Source of the DNA: Martinezella rhizogenes | Lineage (GTDB): Bacteria; Pseudomonadota; Alphaproteobacteria; Rhizobiales; Rhizobiaceae | DNA: 64,000 nt | Reading direction: 5' to 3' | NCBI RefSeq assembly: GCF_027460065.1 | Contig: NZ_JAPYZZ010000001.1 | Coordinates: forward strand, 764,501 to 828,500 | In this document: positions 1-9,568 of the stretch, in pieces | How positions within the stretch are numbered: position 1 is the stretch's first letter | How the letters are laid out: every line of letters begins with the position of its first letter | Made by a program: the position numbers and the translations under genes | Notes under the pieces: generated by a model | The model's input: only the letters and a program-made list of their open reading frames with translations | Told to the model about the DNA's origin: nothing | Database searches by the model: none

Positions 1-695
1 TTGGTGAGCGTGTGCTGATCGTGGACCTGGACCCGCAGGGTAACGCGAGTACTGGGCTTGGTATTGACCGCAAAGAGCGCAAGCTTTCGTCTTATGATCT
101 TCTGGTAGGAGAACATGGGGTTGCGGAAGTTGCTGTTCCCACCGCGGTCCCCAATCTCGATATCGTCCCTTCAACAATGGATTTGTTGGGTTTTGAGATG
201 CAGGTCGCGAATGTTGCAAACCGCGTTTTCCTGTTGCGTGCGGCAATGGAAACGCAGGAAGCCAAGGGCTACTCCTACATTCTCGTTGATTGCCCGCCCT
301 CCTTCAATCTTTTGACGATGAATGCGATGACGGCGGCTCATTCGGTGTTGGTGCCGCTGCAATGCGAATTCTTCGCCCTGGAAGGGCTCAGCCAGTTGCT
401 GGATACGGTCAGCCAGATTCGTGGGTCGGTTAACCCGCAGCTTGATATACAGGGCATCGTTTTGACGATGTTTGATGCGCGTAACAATCTTGCGCAACAG
501 GTTGTGTCGGACGTGCGTAGCCATCTTGGTGAGAAGGTTTACCATACCCTCATCCCGCGCAATGTTCGTGTTTCGGAAGCGCCGTCCTATGGTAAACCGG
601 CAATCCTTTACGATTTGAAATGCGCTGGCAGTCAGGCCTATTTGCAGCTGGCATCCGAAGTGATCCAGAGAGAGCGCCTGCGCAAAGCTGCCTGA
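1..695 (+). CDS. parA: Chromosome partitioning ATPase ParA (5' end cut by window)
   Basis: The reading frame is open to the left edge (frame from base 3) and ends with TGA at 693-695, so the N-terminus with the deviant Walker A motif lies outside the window. Visible ParA motifs are LIVDLDPQGN near the left edge, with the downstream STGLG, and the Walker B-like LVDCPPS around bases 285-305. ParA ATPases bind nucleoid DNA non-specifically and move ParB-parS complexes, here presumably segregating the chromosome origin. parB follows after 29 bases, the usual parAB order, so the two are probably one transcript. Family identity is clear. The chromosomal rather than plasmid type is inferred from the housekeeping neighbours. 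Confidence 0.96.
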   Translation, partial: GERVLIVDLDPQGNASTGLGIDRKERKLSSYDLLVGEHGVAEVAVPTAVPNLDIVPSTMDLLGFEMQVANVANRVFLLRAAMETQEAKGYSYILVDCPPSFNLLTMNAMTAAHSVLVPLQCEFFALEGLSQLLDTVSQIRGSVNPQLDIQGIVLTMFDARNNLAQQVVSDVRSHLGEKVYHTLIPRNVRVSEAPSYGKPAILYDLKCAGSQAYLQLASEVIQRERLRKAA

Positions 696-724
696 CATTT
701 GCGGACTGTATGGAGTAATATCTT

Positions 725-1606
725 ATGAGTGATGATCTTTCCAAGCGTCGATTGGGGCGCGGTCTTGCCGCATTGATCGGTGAAATGGATCAGCCCGTAC
801 CGGTCGGCGAGCCTCAGCGCGCGGTTAACGCCGATCGCACCATTCCGATTGAATTCATCGCTCGCAGCCAGAGAAACCCGCGGCGCCATTTTGATGAAAA
901 CGAGCTGCAGGACCTTGCTGCCTCCATCCGTCAGCATGGAATTGTTCAGCCAGTGGTGGTGAGAACGGTAGGAGTCAACCGCTACGAGATTATCGCCGGT
1001 GAGCGCCGCTGGCGCGCGGCGCAGCTGGCCGGCTTTACCGATGTGCCCGTTATCGTTCGCGATGTGGATGACCGCACAGCGCTGGAACTCGCCATCGTTG
1101 AAAACGTGCAGCGTTCCGATCTCAATCCGCTTGAAGAGGCGATGGGGTATGAACAGCTGATCGCCGAACACGGCTATACGCAGAACGACCTCGGCGAAAT
1201 CATCGGAAAAAGCCGAAGCCATGTTGCCAATAGTCTGCGCCTTCTCAAGCTGCCCGATCCGGTGCGGGATATGCTGGCGGATGGTTCGCTTTCCGCCGGC
1301 CACGCACGCGCGCTGGTCTCCACTTCCGATCCGGCGACCTTGGCGCGTACGATTGTGTCCAAGGGGCTTTCGGTGCGCGATGCCGAGCGTCTGGCGCAAA
1401 ACGATATCAAATCCCAGGGCGAGATTGCTGAAAAGCGTCCGGTTGGGGAAAAGGATTCGGATACGGTCGCGCTCGAACGCAGCCTTTCCGATGCTCTCGG
1501 CCTAGATGTGAAAATCAGCCATAAGGGTGGATCGGGGCAAATTCGTATCGGTTACCGCACGCTTGAACAGCTTGAGGCCGTCTGCCGGTTGCTAGAGCAG
1601 AAATAA
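725..1606 (+). CDS. parB: Chromosome partitioning protein ParB
   Basis: A 293-residue ParB, the normal length for chromosomal ParB. The N-terminus carries the short KRRLGRGLAALIG box that contacts ParA. The CTP-binding region contains GERRWRA at about residues 92-98 and ENVQR-DLNP-EEA at about 126-139. A helix-turn-helix for parS recognition follows at about 151-177, and a C-terminal dimerisation part ends the protein. ParB loads at parS, slides as a CTP-dependent clamp and spreads along DNA. A parS-like site is present at 7960-7975. The ATG start follows a short A/T-rich leader after parA, and a strong terminator follows the stop codon. Confidence 0.97.
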   Translation: MSDDLSKRRLGRGLAALIGEMDQPVPVGEPQRAVNADRTIPIEFIARSQRNPRRHFDENELQDLAASIRQHGIVQPVVVRTVGVNRYEIIAGERRWRAAQLAGFTDVPVIVRDVDDRTALELAIVENVQRSDLNPLEEAMGYEQLIAEHGYTQNDLGEIIGKSRSHVANSLRLLKLPDPVRDMLADGSLSAGHARALVSTSDPATLARTIVSKGLSVRDAERLAQNDIKSQGEIAEKRPVGEKDSDTVALERSLSDALGLDVKISHKGGSGQIRIGYRTLEQLEAVCRLLEQK

Positions 1607-1629
1607 TTAAATATCTGTTTTAATTAATG

Positions 1630-1660
1630 AATACCCGCCGTTGGCGGGTATTCTCGTTTT
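1630..1660. terminator. Rho-independent terminator after parB
   Basis: A perfect 10-bp stem, AATACCCGCC (1630-1639) with GGCGGGTATT (1643-1652), closes a 3-base loop and is followed by a T-rich tract on the plus strand. It sits between the convergent parB and the minus-strand DUF1674 gene and probably serves parB. It may also act in the other direction. Confidence 0.85.
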
Positions 1661-1667
1661 GTGACTC

Positions 1668-1880
1668 TCAAAAATCGATAGCGCGGCCTTTTATTTCGTA
1701 GTCACCGAAACGAACGGGTTCCGCGCCGCCGCGACCGCCTGTCTCCGGCGGCAATTGTAGTTCCGCCTGCTGCCGGCGCCGTTCTTCCGCTTCATTCAGT
1801 GCCCGCTGCGCTGCGGGTGAAAGTCGCTTCACCCGTTCGGTGCCCTCTTCCGCACCATTGTCATTATCCGCATTCTGCAT
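1668..1880 (-). CDS. DUF1674 / succinate dehydrogenase assembly factor 4 family
   Basis: A small 70-residue protein starting at ATG 1880, chosen because GGAGG lies 5 bases upstream (1886-1890). A longer open frame to 2018 has no such support. The C-terminus has the family signature GGRGG-EP-RFGDYE-KGR-IDF, which is the conserved core of DUF1674/SDHAF4. Eukaryotic members bind the flavinylated SdhA subunit and help assemble succinate dehydrogenase; the bacterial role is inferred from this. The N-terminal half is charged and low in complexity, rich in Asp, Asn, Glu and Arg. It is transcribed away from htpX, with 116 bases between the two starts. No sdh genes are nearby. Confidence 0.8.
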   Translation of the reverse strand: MQNADNDNGAEEGTERVKRLSPAAQRALNEAEERRRQQAELQLPPETGGRGGAEPVRFGDYEIKGRAIDF

Positions 1881-1996
1881 GAAATCCTCCCAATGACGGG
1901 ATATTGAAATATGTTTGCTGCTTCCCAGATTATATAATCGAACGGGCTTTATAAACCCCACAATATTTCCGGCGAGTGAGAAGGAGAGTTCAACGG

Positions 1997-2962
1997 ATGA
2001 ACATGATGCGCACGGCAATGCTTCTGGCCTTCATGACCGCATTGTTCATGGGTGTCGGTTTTCTGATTGGTGGCAAGGGCGGCATGATGATTGCGCTGCT
2101 CATCGCTGCCGGTATGAACCTGTTTTCCTACTGGAACTCGGACAAGATGGTGCTGTCAGCCTATCGCGCCCGGGAGATCGACGAGGCGAATGCGCCCGAG
2201 TTCTTCCACATGATCCGGGATCTGTCACAGAATGCCGGTTTGCCCATGCCGAAGGTCTACATTTACGACAGTCCGCAGCCAAACGCATTCGCGACGGGTC
2301 GAAATCCAGAGAATGCGGCTGTCGCCGCTTCGACTGGACTTCTGGAGCGCCTGACGCCCGAGGAAGTTGCCGGCGTCATGGCGCATGAACTCGCGCATGT
2401 GCAAAACCGCGATACCCTGACCATGACAATCACCGCCACGCTCGCGGGCGCGATCTCCATGCTCGGTAATTTTGCCTTCTTCTTCGGCGGTAACAGGGAA
2501 AATAATAACAATCCCCTGGGCTTCATCGGCGTGCTGGTGGCGATGATCGTGGCGCCGCTGGCGGCAATGCTGGTGCAGATGGCGATCAGCCGGACCAGGG
2601 AATATTCCGCCGACCGGCGCGGCGCGGAAATCTGTGGCAACCCGCTCTGGCTTGCCTCTGCCCTGCAGAAAATCTCAGGCATGGCGCAGCAAATTCACAA
2701 TGATGATGCCGAGCGCAATCCGGCGACGGCGCATATGTTCATCATCAATCCGCTCTCCGGCGAGCGTATGGACAATCTCTTTTCCACCCATCCAAACACG
2801 GAGAACCGCGTGGCGGCGCTGCATGCGATGGTGCAGGAGTTTTCCCCGCGAGGATCGACGCCGCCGCCATCGGGTGATAGACCGTTGCGCAAATCAGGTT
2901 CCGTTCCCAAAACGGGCTGGGGACGAGGCAATGAAAACGAGCGCAAGGGGCCGTGGTCTTGA
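1997..2962 (+). CDS. htpX: Membrane zinc metalloprotease HtpX
   Basis: Start set at ATG 1997 (product begins MNMMRT) because AAGGAG lies 11 bases upstream; the frame upstream of it reads MRRRVQR. The 321-residue protein is an M48B HtpX protease. It has two N-terminal membrane segments at about residues 5-47, the catalytic HELAH motif at about 130-134, two more hydrophobic stretches at about 150-205 and the third zinc ligand region [10 protein letters not shown] after them. HtpX works with FtsH in quality control of inner-membrane proteins. The hydrophilic proline- and glycine-rich tail of about 30 residues is typical of rhizobial homologues. A TATATAAT sequence at 1931-1938 lies in the divergent promoter region, but I could not place a convincing -35 box. 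The end overlaps the next gene by 10 bases. Confidence 0.95.
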   Translation: MNMMRTAMLLAFMTALFMGVGFLIGGKGGMMIALLIAAGMNLFSYWNSDKMVLSAYRAREIDEANAPEFFHMIRDLSQNAGLPMPKVYIYDSPQPNAFATGRNPENAAVAASTGLLERLTPEEVAGVMAHELAHVQNRDTLTMTITATLAGAISMLGNFAFFFGGNRENNNNPLGFIGVLVAMIVAPLAAMLVQMAISRTREYSADRRGAEICGNPLWLASALQKISGMAQQIHNDDAERNPATAHMFIINPLSGERMDNLFSTHPNTENRVAALHAMVQEFSPRGSTPPPSGDRPLRKSGSVPKTGWGRGNENERKGPWS

Positions 2963-4344
2963 CATCCGATAATCAGAATAAGCCGGCACGGTCCAGAAAA
3001 CCGAAGCCAGCGCATGGAAGGGGCCGCGAAGACGGCCCCTCGTCTTTCGAGGACAAGCCGGGTCTTGCAGCGCGCATTGCCGCCACCCGCATTCTCGCGG
3101 CCGTTCTGGAAAAGAAGACCTCCATGGATGGGATGCTCGACAGCGAAAACGGCAATCCCGTCTATCGAGCTTTGTCGCTTGCCGATCGGGCACTGGTGAG
3201 GGCCATCGTCAATAGTGCGCTTCGTCACCTTCCCCGCATCGAGACGGCATTGTCGATGTTGTTGGATGGGCCATTGCCGCAAGGCGCACGATCGCTGCAT
3301 CACGTCCTGGTCGTCGGTGGTGCGCAGATGCTTTACCTCGATGTACCGGATCATTCCGCTGTCGATCTCGCCGTGGAGCAGGCGCATCGCGATCCGCGCA
3401 ACCGGCGTTTCGTCAAGCTGGTCAATGCCGTGCTCCGAAGGCTCGGCAGGGAAAAAGCGGAGATCGAAAAGGCCATCGCCGATGTTCCGGTCCTGCCGGA
3501 CTGGTTCTATGCGCGGCTTGTTTCGGCTTATGGCGATGAGGTGGCTCAAAGGATTTCGGAGGCGCAGCTGACGCCGTCCTCCATCGACCTGACGGTGAAG
3601 GCCGATCCGGCTCTCTGGGCGGAGAAACTGGGCGGCACGCTTCTGCCGAATGGCAGCGTGCGTCTGGGTGAATTCGAAGGCCAGATCCCCTCGCTCGATG
3701 GTTTCGCGGAGGGCGCGTGGTGGGTGCAGGATCTCGCAGCCAGCATGCCGGTGAAGCTTCTCGGCGATATCTCCGGCAAGCGCGTCGCCGATCTTTGCGC
3801 TGCCCCCGGTGGCAAAACAGCCCAGCTTGCGCTGGCGGGCGCCAAGGTGACGGCGCTGGATCAGTCCGGCAACCGTCTTCGCCGCCTGCGGAAGAATCTC
3901 GACCGGCTTGGCCTCCATGCCGAAACGGTGGAGACCAACATGTTGAAATATCAGCCGGAACAGCTTTTTGACGCCGTGTTGCTTGATGCACCCTGTTCGT
4001 CTACCGGGACTTTGCGCAAGCATCCCGATGTCTGCTGGACGAAAGACGAGAACGATATTGCCAAACTTGCAGCACTTCAGGGCCAGATGCTGCGACATGC
4101 GCTGACTCTTGTCGGGCCGGGCGGCCTCGTGGTCTTTTCCAATTGCTCGCTCGATCCCTCCGAAGGGGAAGAGATGATTGCCGAGGTTCTGGCGGAAAAT
4201 CCTGATGTGGAGCGCGTTGCCGTTCACAGGGAAGACTGGCCAGGAATGGAAGCGGCCATCAGTGCAGTGGGGGATCTGCGCACGACGCCCGATATGTTCG
4301 GTGGCGTCGATGGGTTCTTTAGCAGCGTCTTGCGTAAGAAGTAG
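2953..4344 (+). CDS. rsmB: RsmB/NOP-family 16S rRNA m5C methyltransferase
   Basis: A 463-residue protein with a NusB-like RNA-binding domain (about residues 30-165) and a C-terminal SAM-dependent m5C methyltransferase domain. Visible motifs are the SAM loop [13 protein letters not shown] near residue 280, the catalytic-cysteine motif [15 protein letters not shown] near 345 and a second conserved cysteine in [11 protein letters not shown] near 395. By family it methylates a cytosine in 16S rRNA (C967 in E. coli) using S-adenosylmethionine. The start drawn is GTG 2953, overlapping htpX by 10 bases; TTG 2959 is an alternative. The overlap suggests translational coupling with htpX. Confidence 0.92.
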   Translation: MVLTSDNQNKPARSRKPKPAHGRGREDGPSSFEDKPGLAARIAATRILAAVLEKKTSMDGMLDSENGNPVYRALSLADRALVRAIVNSALRHLPRIETALSMLLDGPLPQGARSLHHVLVVGGAQMLYLDVPDHSAVDLAVEQAHRDPRNRRFVKLVNAVLRRLGREKAEIEKAIADVPVLPDWFYARLVSAYGDEVAQRISEAQLTPSSIDLTVKADPALWAEKLGGTLLPNGSVRLGEFEGQIPSLDGFAEGAWWVQDLAASMPVKLLGDISGKRVADLCAAPGGKTAQLALAGAKVTALDQSGNRLRRLRKNLDRLGLHAETVETNMLKYQPEQLFDAVLLDAPCSSTGTLRKHPDVCWTKDENDIAKLAALQGQMLRHALTLVGPGGLVVFSNCSLDPSEGEEMIAEVLAENPDVERVAVHREDWPGMEAAISAVGDLRTTPDMFGGVDGFFSSVLRKK

Positions 4345-4469
4345 AAAAAAGCCAAGCTTTCGCGAATCATTAGATATTTATCGAAAACGTTCCGATCATC
4401 GCGGTTCACTGATAAAAACAAAACATGTGAAACGGGAAACACAGCTTGTTAGGGTCCTTCGCAGGCAGC

Positions 4470-6137
4470 ATGAATGCCGCCGGTCTTCTTTCGCGGATGG
4501 CTTATCGTCATCTGTGTGTCGGCCTTACCCCGTTACGCCTGCATCTATCGCGATTCGCCAACCGCGTGCCCGCTGGTCTGGTGGCTGCACCCACCGATCT
4601 GAGAGCGATCGATCCCTATTTTGCCGAGGAGTTGTTGCGCGGTCGCATAGCGCTTGCCGGACGCGTCGTTGAAACCGGCGGTGCCTCGCCGTTTCAGGTA
4701 GATTACCCTTCAGCGGTTTTTGAAGAACGGCTGCATGCATTCAGCTGGCTGCGGCACATTCGTTCCGATAAATCGAGCGAGGCCTGCAAACGCGCGCGCC
4801 GCATCGTCGCCGAGTGGATGGTGTTGCATGGCAAGCGCATTACGGGCACGGCCTGGTCGCCTGAAATTGCGGCGCAGAGGCTGATCGCCTGGCTCTCGCA
4901 CTCTCCCGTGGTTCTCTACGAGGCAGATGCCGGTTTTTATCGCCGTTTCCTGAAAAGCCTCGCCTTTCATGTGCGTTACCTCGAGCGTATCGTCAAACAT
5001 GCGCCGGATGGTGAAGCGCGGCTGAGGATCAGGATAGCGCTTGCCATGGCCTCCATCGCCATGCCCATGCGGCTATCACGGATCAACCGGAACGGAACGA
5101 AGCTGGCCCAGGAAATGGAACGCCAGATTCTCCCCGATGGCGGGCATGTTTCCCGTAATCCCCGGGTCATGCTGGATTTACTGCTCGATCTCCTGCCGCT
5201 GCGGCAAAGCTATATCAATCTTGGCCACGACCTGCCCTCCGGACTGGTGCCGGCGATAGACCGCATGTTTCCGGCGATCCGGTTCTTCAGGCATCAGGGC
5301 GGCGATCTTGCGCTGTTCAACGGCGCCACGGCGACGCTCGCCAACGAGCTTGTTTCCGTGCTGCGTTATGATGAAACCGCCGGCCGGCCTTCCAAAGTCC
5401 TGCCGGATGTGAATTACCATCGGCTAGCGACCGATGAGACCGTTATCATCGTGGATACCGGTTATCCCGGCTCGGCGGAACTGTCGCGCAGCGCCCATTC
5501 CGGGTGCCTCTCTTTCGAAATGTCCTGCGGCAAGAACCGGTTCATCGTTAATTCCGGGTTTCCGCGTAATGCCGCACCGGAATACCAGCGCGCCAGCCGT
5601 TCCACTGCGGCGCATTCCACGGTGACACTTGCCGATACCTCGTCGTGCAGATTGTCGCGCTCGAGGCTGCTTGGCCCGATCATGGTCTCGGGCGTCAGCG
5701 AGGTTGATAGCCGACGTGGAACGGATGCAAATGGCAATGATGTCCTTTGGGCGTCCCATGATGGTTATTTACAGAATTTCGGCTGTTACCACGAGCGGGA
5801 AATAGAATTGAATGCGGCGGGCACCAAGATAAAGGGCCGCGACCTGCTTCGCACCGACGACGCGGTGGTGAAGGTGCAATTGCAATCGATATCGGCGGTT
5901 TCCCGTTTCCACATCCATCCCCATATCCAGCTTCATCAGCGGGATGAGGAGTCGGTTTATCTGGAGGCCGCGGATGGCACCACCTGGCTGTTTTCGGCGC
6001 CCGGACTGGAGCTTTTCGTGACCGATGATGTTTTCATGGCGGATGCATCCGGCATGCGTCCGTCACAGCAGATCGAATTGCCCTTCAATCTCGCCACTAC
6101 ACGGGAAATCCGCTGGCTCATCGAACGCATGGGCTGA
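4470..6137 (+). CDS. Heparinase II/III family protein
   Basis: A large cytoplasmic-looking protein of about 555 residues from ATG 4470; TTG 4446 is an in-frame alternative, and neither start has a strong ribosome site. The N-terminal half is alpha-helical, with WL-H-R and AQRLIAWL patterns. The C-terminal half has the beta-rich heparinase II/III-like fold, with conserved segments such as the GCLSFEMS region and HSTVTLADTSS. Such proteins are found next to rsmB and purH in Rhizobiales. Family members cleave acidic polysaccharides by elimination, but many bacterial homologues have no known substrate, and no signal peptide is evident here. The substrate cannot be assigned from sequence alone. 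Confidence 0.8.
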   Translation: MNAAGLLSRMAYRHLCVGLTPLRLHLSRFANRVPAGLVAAPTDLRAIDPYFAEELLRGRIALAGRVVETGGASPFQVDYPSAVFEERLHAFSWLRHIRSDKSSEACKRARRIVAEWMVLHGKRITGTAWSPEIAAQRLIAWLSHSPVVLYEADAGFYRRFLKSLAFHVRYLERIVKHAPDGEARLRIRIALAMASIAMPMRLSRINRNGTKLAQEMERQILPDGGHVSRNPRVMLDLLLDLLPLRQSYINLGHDLPSGLVPAIDRMFPAIRFFRHQGGDLALFNGATATLANELVSVLRYDETAGRPSKVLPDVNYHRLATDETVIIVDTGYPGSAELSRSAHSGCLSFEMSCGKNRFIVNSGFPRNAAPEYQRASRSTAAHSTVTLADTSSCRLSRSRLLGPIMVSGVSEVDSRRGTDANGNDVLWASHDGYLQNFGCYHEREIELNAAGTKIKGRDLLRTDDAVVKVQLQSISAVSRFHIHPHIQLHQRDEESVYLEAADGTTWLFSAPGLELFVTDDVFMADASGMRPSQQIELPFNLATTREIRWLIERMG

Positions 6138-6156
6138 GGGCTTTCAGGCCAGGCAG

Positions 6157-6181
6157 GGCAAAAACGGCCTTAGTTTTTGCC
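6157..6181. terminator. Hairpin between heparinase-like gene and purH
   Basis: A 9-bp inverted repeat, GGCAAAAAC (6157-6165) with GTTTTTGCC (6173-6181), sits 20 bases after the stop codon of the heparinase-like gene. There is no clear T tract after it, so it may be an mRNA 3' stabiliser or a weak terminator. Confidence 0.45.
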
Positions 6182-6289
6182 GTTCGGCATCCTCGCTGTT
6201 TATTAATGCGGTAAGCTGTGTTAACGCGGCGGCAATCGCTGGATCATTCCCCTTCCAGCCTGTCCTCCCTGTTAAACGGAGTATGCCCG

Positions 6290-7906
6290 ATGGCCGTGGT
6301 GTCCAAGAAAATTCCCGCCCCCGATAAGGTCAAGATTCGCACGGCGCTTCTTTCCGTGTCCGACAAGGCCGATATTATCGAGCTGGCAACGGTGCTCTCC
6401 AAGCTCGGCGTCAAGCTCCTGTCGACCGGCGGTACGGCAAAGGCGATTGCCGAAGCGGGTCTTGCGGTAACGGATGTCTCCGATGTCACCAATTTTCCTG
6501 AAATCATGGACGGCCGCGTCAAGACCCTGCATCCCAACGTGCATGGCGGGCTTCTGGCTATCAGGGATGATGCGGACCATGTGGAGGCGATGAAGGCGCA
6601 CGGCATCGAGGCGATCGATCTTTCCGTGATCAATCTTTATCCTTTCGAGGAAGTCCGCGCCAAGGGCGGCGATTATCCGACGACGGTCGAAAACATCGAT
6701 ATTGGCGGCCCGGCGATGATCCGCGCTTCCGCCAAGAACCATGCCTATGTCACTGTTGTCACCGATCCTTCCGATTACCCTGCACTGGTCGAAGCCCTGC
6801 AGGCCGACGACGGACAGACTTCCTATGCGCTGCGCCAGCGTTTTGCCGCCAAGGCCTATGCCCGCACGGCTGCCTACGACGCCGTGATTTCCAACTGGTT
6901 TGCCGAAGCATTGGCAATCGAGACGCCTGATTACCGCGCCATCGGCGGCGTGCTGAAGGAAAAGATGCGTTATGGTGAAAACCCGCATCAGAGCGCCGGC
7001 TTTTACCTGACCGGTGAAAAGCGTCCAGGCGTCGCGACCGCGACGCTTCTTCAGGGCAAACAGCTCTCCTACAACAATATTAATGATACGGATGCGGCTT
7101 ACGAGCTGGTGGCGGAGTTCCTGCCGGAAAATGCGCCGGCCGTTGCCATCATCAAACATGCCAATCCCTGTGGCGTTGCGACCGGCCCAACCCTTGCTGA
7201 AGCCTATCGACGCGCACTTGCGTGCGATTCCGTTTCCGCCTTTGGTGGTGTCATTGCGCTCAACCGCACGCTCGATGCTGAAACGGCGGAAGAGATCGTC
7301 AAACTCTTCACCGAAGTTATCATCGCGCCTGATGTTACCGAAGAAGCCAAGTCCATCATCGCCCGCAAGCCGAACCTGCGCCTCCTGACGGCTGGAGGCC
7401 TGCCAGACCCGCGCGCCGCTGGCCTCACGGCGAAGACCGTTTCCGGCGGCCTACTGGTGCAGAGCCGTGACAATGGCATGGTCGAAGATCTCGAACTCAA
7501 GGTCGTCACCAAGCGTGTGCCGACGGCGCAGGAGCTTGAGGACATGAAGTTCGCCTTCAAGATCGCCAAGCATGTGAAATCCAATGCCGTAATCTATGCC
7601 AAGGATGGCCAGACGGCGGGCATTGGCGCTGGCCAGATGAGCCGCGTGGACTCTGCCCGCATTGCTGCCCAGAAGGCGGTAGATGCAGCCAAGGCTCTCG
7701 GTCTCACTGAACCTTTGACACGCGGTTCTGCCGTTGCGTCGGAAGCATTTTATCCCTTTGCCGATGGTTTGCTTGCTGCAATCGCTGCGGGCGCCACCGC
7801 TGTCATCCAGCCGGGCGGCTCCATGCGCGATCAGGACGTGATCGACGCTGCAAACGAGCATAATGTGGCAATGGTCTTCACCGGCATGCGCCACTTCCGC
7901 CACTAA
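6290..7906 (+). CDS. purH: Bifunctional AICAR formyltransferase / IMP cyclohydrolase PurH
   Basis: The 538-residue product from ATG 6290 has the standard PurH length; ACGGAG lies about 10 bases upstream. The open frame extends to 6218, but that extension does not resemble PurH. The N-terminal MGS-like domain (IMP cyclohydrolase) shows STGGTAKAI and [14 protein letters not shown]. The C-terminal AICAR transformylase part contains [18 protein letters not shown] with the catalytic Lys-His pair, and a C-terminal GMRHFRH. It catalyses the last two steps of de novo purine synthesis, AICAR to FAICAR to IMP, in the cytoplasm. It is probably transcribed from its own promoter in the 152-base gap and ends at a strong terminator. 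Confidence 0.98.
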   Translation: MAVVSKKIPAPDKVKIRTALLSVSDKADIIELATVLSKLGVKLLSTGGTAKAIAEAGLAVTDVSDVTNFPEIMDGRVKTLHPNVHGGLLAIRDDADHVEAMKAHGIEAIDLSVINLYPFEEVRAKGGDYPTTVENIDIGGPAMIRASAKNHAYVTVVTDPSDYPALVEALQADDGQTSYALRQRFAAKAYARTAAYDAVISNWFAEALAIETPDYRAIGGVLKEKMRYGENPHQSAGFYLTGEKRPGVATATLLQGKQLSYNNINDTDAAYELVAEFLPENAPAVAIIKHANPCGVATGPTLAEAYRRALACDSVSAFGGVIALNRTLDAETAEEIVKLFTEVIIAPDVTEEAKSIIARKPNLRLLTAGGLPDPRAAGLTAKTVSGGLLVQSRDNGMVEDLELKVVTKRVPTAQELEDMKFAFKIAKHVKSNAVIYAKDGQTAGIGAGQMSRVDSARIAAQKAVDAAKALGLTEPLTRGSAVASEAFYPFADGLLAAIAAGATAVIQPGGSMRDQDVIDAANEHNVAMVFTGMRHFRH

Positions 7907-7930
7907 GCGCTGATATAGACGGAAATAACG

Positions 7931-7962
7931 AAGGCCCGGAAAGTGATTTCCGGGCCTTTTGT
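7931..7962 (+). terminator. Rho-independent terminator after purH
   Basis: A 12-bp perfect stem, AAGGCCCGGAAA (7931-7942) with TTTCCGGGCCTT (7947-7958), has a 4-base loop and is followed by a T tract. It directly abuts the parS-like site. Confidence 0.9.
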
Positions 7963-7975
7963 TTCACGTGGGACA
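7960..7975. other. parS: parS-like centromere site
   Basis: TGTTTCACGTGGGACA matches the widely conserved parS palindrome TGTTTCACGTGAAACA at 14 of 16 positions. Read on the minus strand as TGTCCCACGTGAAACA it differs by one base from the Bacillus-type TGTTCCACGTGAAACA. It lies in a non-coding gap, 6.4 kb after the end of parB, the usual neighbourhood for chromosomal parS. ParB binding is inferred, not shown. Confidence 0.75.
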
Positions 7976-7993
7976 GTCGTTGGTGCTGCGGTT

Positions 7994-9526
7994 TCAGGTC
8001 ACCGCGCCGACCTGCCACGGCACAAATTCATTGTCGCCGTAGTCATAAATTTCGCTCACCGTCTTGTCGCCGGAAGCGACCGCAAGAATATGCTCGAAAA
8101 TTCGTTTGCCGGATTCTTCGATGGTCTCCGTTCCCGTGACGATCTCGCCGCAATTGATATCCATGTCTTCCTTCATGTGTTCATACATTTCGGAATTGGT
8201 GGCGATCTTGATGCAGGGCGAGGGCTTGAAACCTGAAACCGAACCACGGCCGGTGGTGAAACAAATGACGTTGCAGCCGCCGGCGACCTGGCCGGTAACG
8301 GCAACCGGATCGTAGCCGGGCGTATCCATGAAGACGAAACCCTGCTCCGTCACCGTCTCGGCAAATTCATACACCGCCTTCAACGGCATGGAGCCACCCT
8401 TGGCGACGGCACCCAGCGATTTCTCCAGAATGGTGGTCAAGCCGCCGAGCTTGTTGCCGTGGGAAGGATTGTTGTTGAGTTCGTCGCCATTGCGGGCAGT
8501 ATAGTCCCGCCACCAGTCGATGCGCTGCAGCAGTTTTTCGGCGACCGCAGGCGTGACGGCGCGTTTGGTCAGCAGGTGCTCGGCGCCGTAGATTTCCGGC
8601 GTTTCGGAAAGCACGGTCGTGCCGCCATTGCGGACAATAAGGTCGGACGCATAACCCAGAGCCGGATTGGCGGAGATGCCGGAATATCCATCCGAGCCGC
8701 CACATTCCAGTGCGACCTTCAGCTTGGAAAGCGGTTGTTCCGTGCGGCGGGCGGCGTTCACCATCGGCAGCATCGCCTTGATCTCGGTGATTGCCGCATC
8801 GATGGTCTTACGGGTGCCGCCATGCTGCTGGATGGTCATGGTGCGCAGCCGTTCGCCTTCTTCCATCTTGTAATGTTCGAGGATGGGGGCGATCTGGTTG
8901 GTTTCGCATCCGAGGCCGATCAGCAGAATGCCGCCGAAATTCGGATGGCGGGCATAACCCTGGATGGTGCGGATCAAAAGGCGGTAACCTTCCGACTTGG
9001 TATTCAGCGCACAGCCGCCGCCATGGGTCAGCGCCACGACTCCATCGACATTGTCGAAGCCGTCCAAACCGCCCTGTTTGTTGAAGTAGTCGGCGATGTA
9101 GCGCGACACGGTGGCGGAACAGTTTACCGAGGCGATGACGCCGATATAGTTGCGTGTACCAACGCCGCCGATACCACGGTCGTAGCCCATGAAGGTCCGG
9201 CGCTCGGCTTCCGGCACCATGCCCTTTTCCTCGATGTCAACGCTGAACTGATGCGCGTGTTCGGAAGGCACCATGGCGAGATTGTGCAGGTGCACATGCC
9301 GGCCGGCTTCGATGTCCTGGGTCGCGATGCCGATAACCTGCCCGTATTTCAGCACCTCGTCTCCGGATTTGATGAAGTTGAGGGCTACCTTATGCCCGCG
9401 CCCGATAAGCTCGAGCGCTGCCAGATCGCCCCTGCCCGTCGCACCGCCGGCCGGAATGGACCGACGTGCCACTGCGACATTGTCGTTGGCGTTCAGCAAA
9501 ATGGTTGCCTCGGAATTCTCACTCAC
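7994..9526 (-). CDS. uxaA: Altronate dehydratase family protein (UxaA-like)
   Basis: I place the start at GTG 9526, preceded by GGAGGA with a 6-base spacer. The open frame continues to ATG 9568, which directly abuts the regulator stop but lacks a ribosome site. The product is about 510 residues. It has an N-terminal SAF domain (about 1-90) and a large altronate/galactarate dehydratase domain with cysteine-containing motifs GVIASVNCSATV, THGGGCAL, GLGCE and CGGSDGYSGI. UxaA removes water from D-altronate to give 2-keto-3-deoxy-D-gluconate (KDG). It lies downstream of the GntR gene on the same strand and is divergent from the sugar ABC operon, whose UxaB-like reductase would supply altronate. 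Galactarate or another aldonate could be the real substrate. Confidence 0.85.
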   Translation of the reverse strand: MSENSEATILLNANDNVAVARRSIPAGGATGRGDLAALELIGRGHKVALNFIKSGDEVLKYGQVIGIATQDIEAGRHVHLHNLAMVPSEHAHQFSVDIEEKGMVPEAERRTFMGYDRGIGGVGTRNYIGVIASVNCSATVSRYIADYFNKQGGLDGFDNVDGVVALTHGGGCALNTKSEGYRLLIRTIQGYARHPNFGGILLIGLGCETNQIAPILEHYKMEEGERLRTMTIQQHGGTRKTIDAAITEIKAMLPMVNAARRTEQPLSKLKVALECGGSDGYSGISANPALGYASDLIVRNGGTTVLSETPEIYGAEHLLTKRAVTPAVAEKLLQRIDWWRDYTARNGDELNNNPSHGNKLGGLTTILEKSLGAVAKGGSMPLKAVYEFAETVTEQGFVFMDTPGYDPVAVTGQVAGGCNVICFTTGRGSVSGFKPSPCIKIATNSEMYEHMKEDMDINCGEIVTGTETIEESGKRIFEHILAVASGDKTVSEIYDYGDNEFVPWQVGAVT

Positions 9527-9568
9527 GGGTTTTCCTCCTCCCGATATATTGCCTGCTATGTTTGTCAT

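Noticed and set aside
2695-4227. A 510-codon open frame on the minus strand over htpX/rsmB
   Set aside because: Antisense shadow of two well-supported genes; its composition shows no recognisable domain.
4418-4434. Possible second parS (AACATGTGAAAC) near the heparinase-like gene
   Set aside because: The core is CATGTG, not CACGTG, and the left arm does not match the palindrome.
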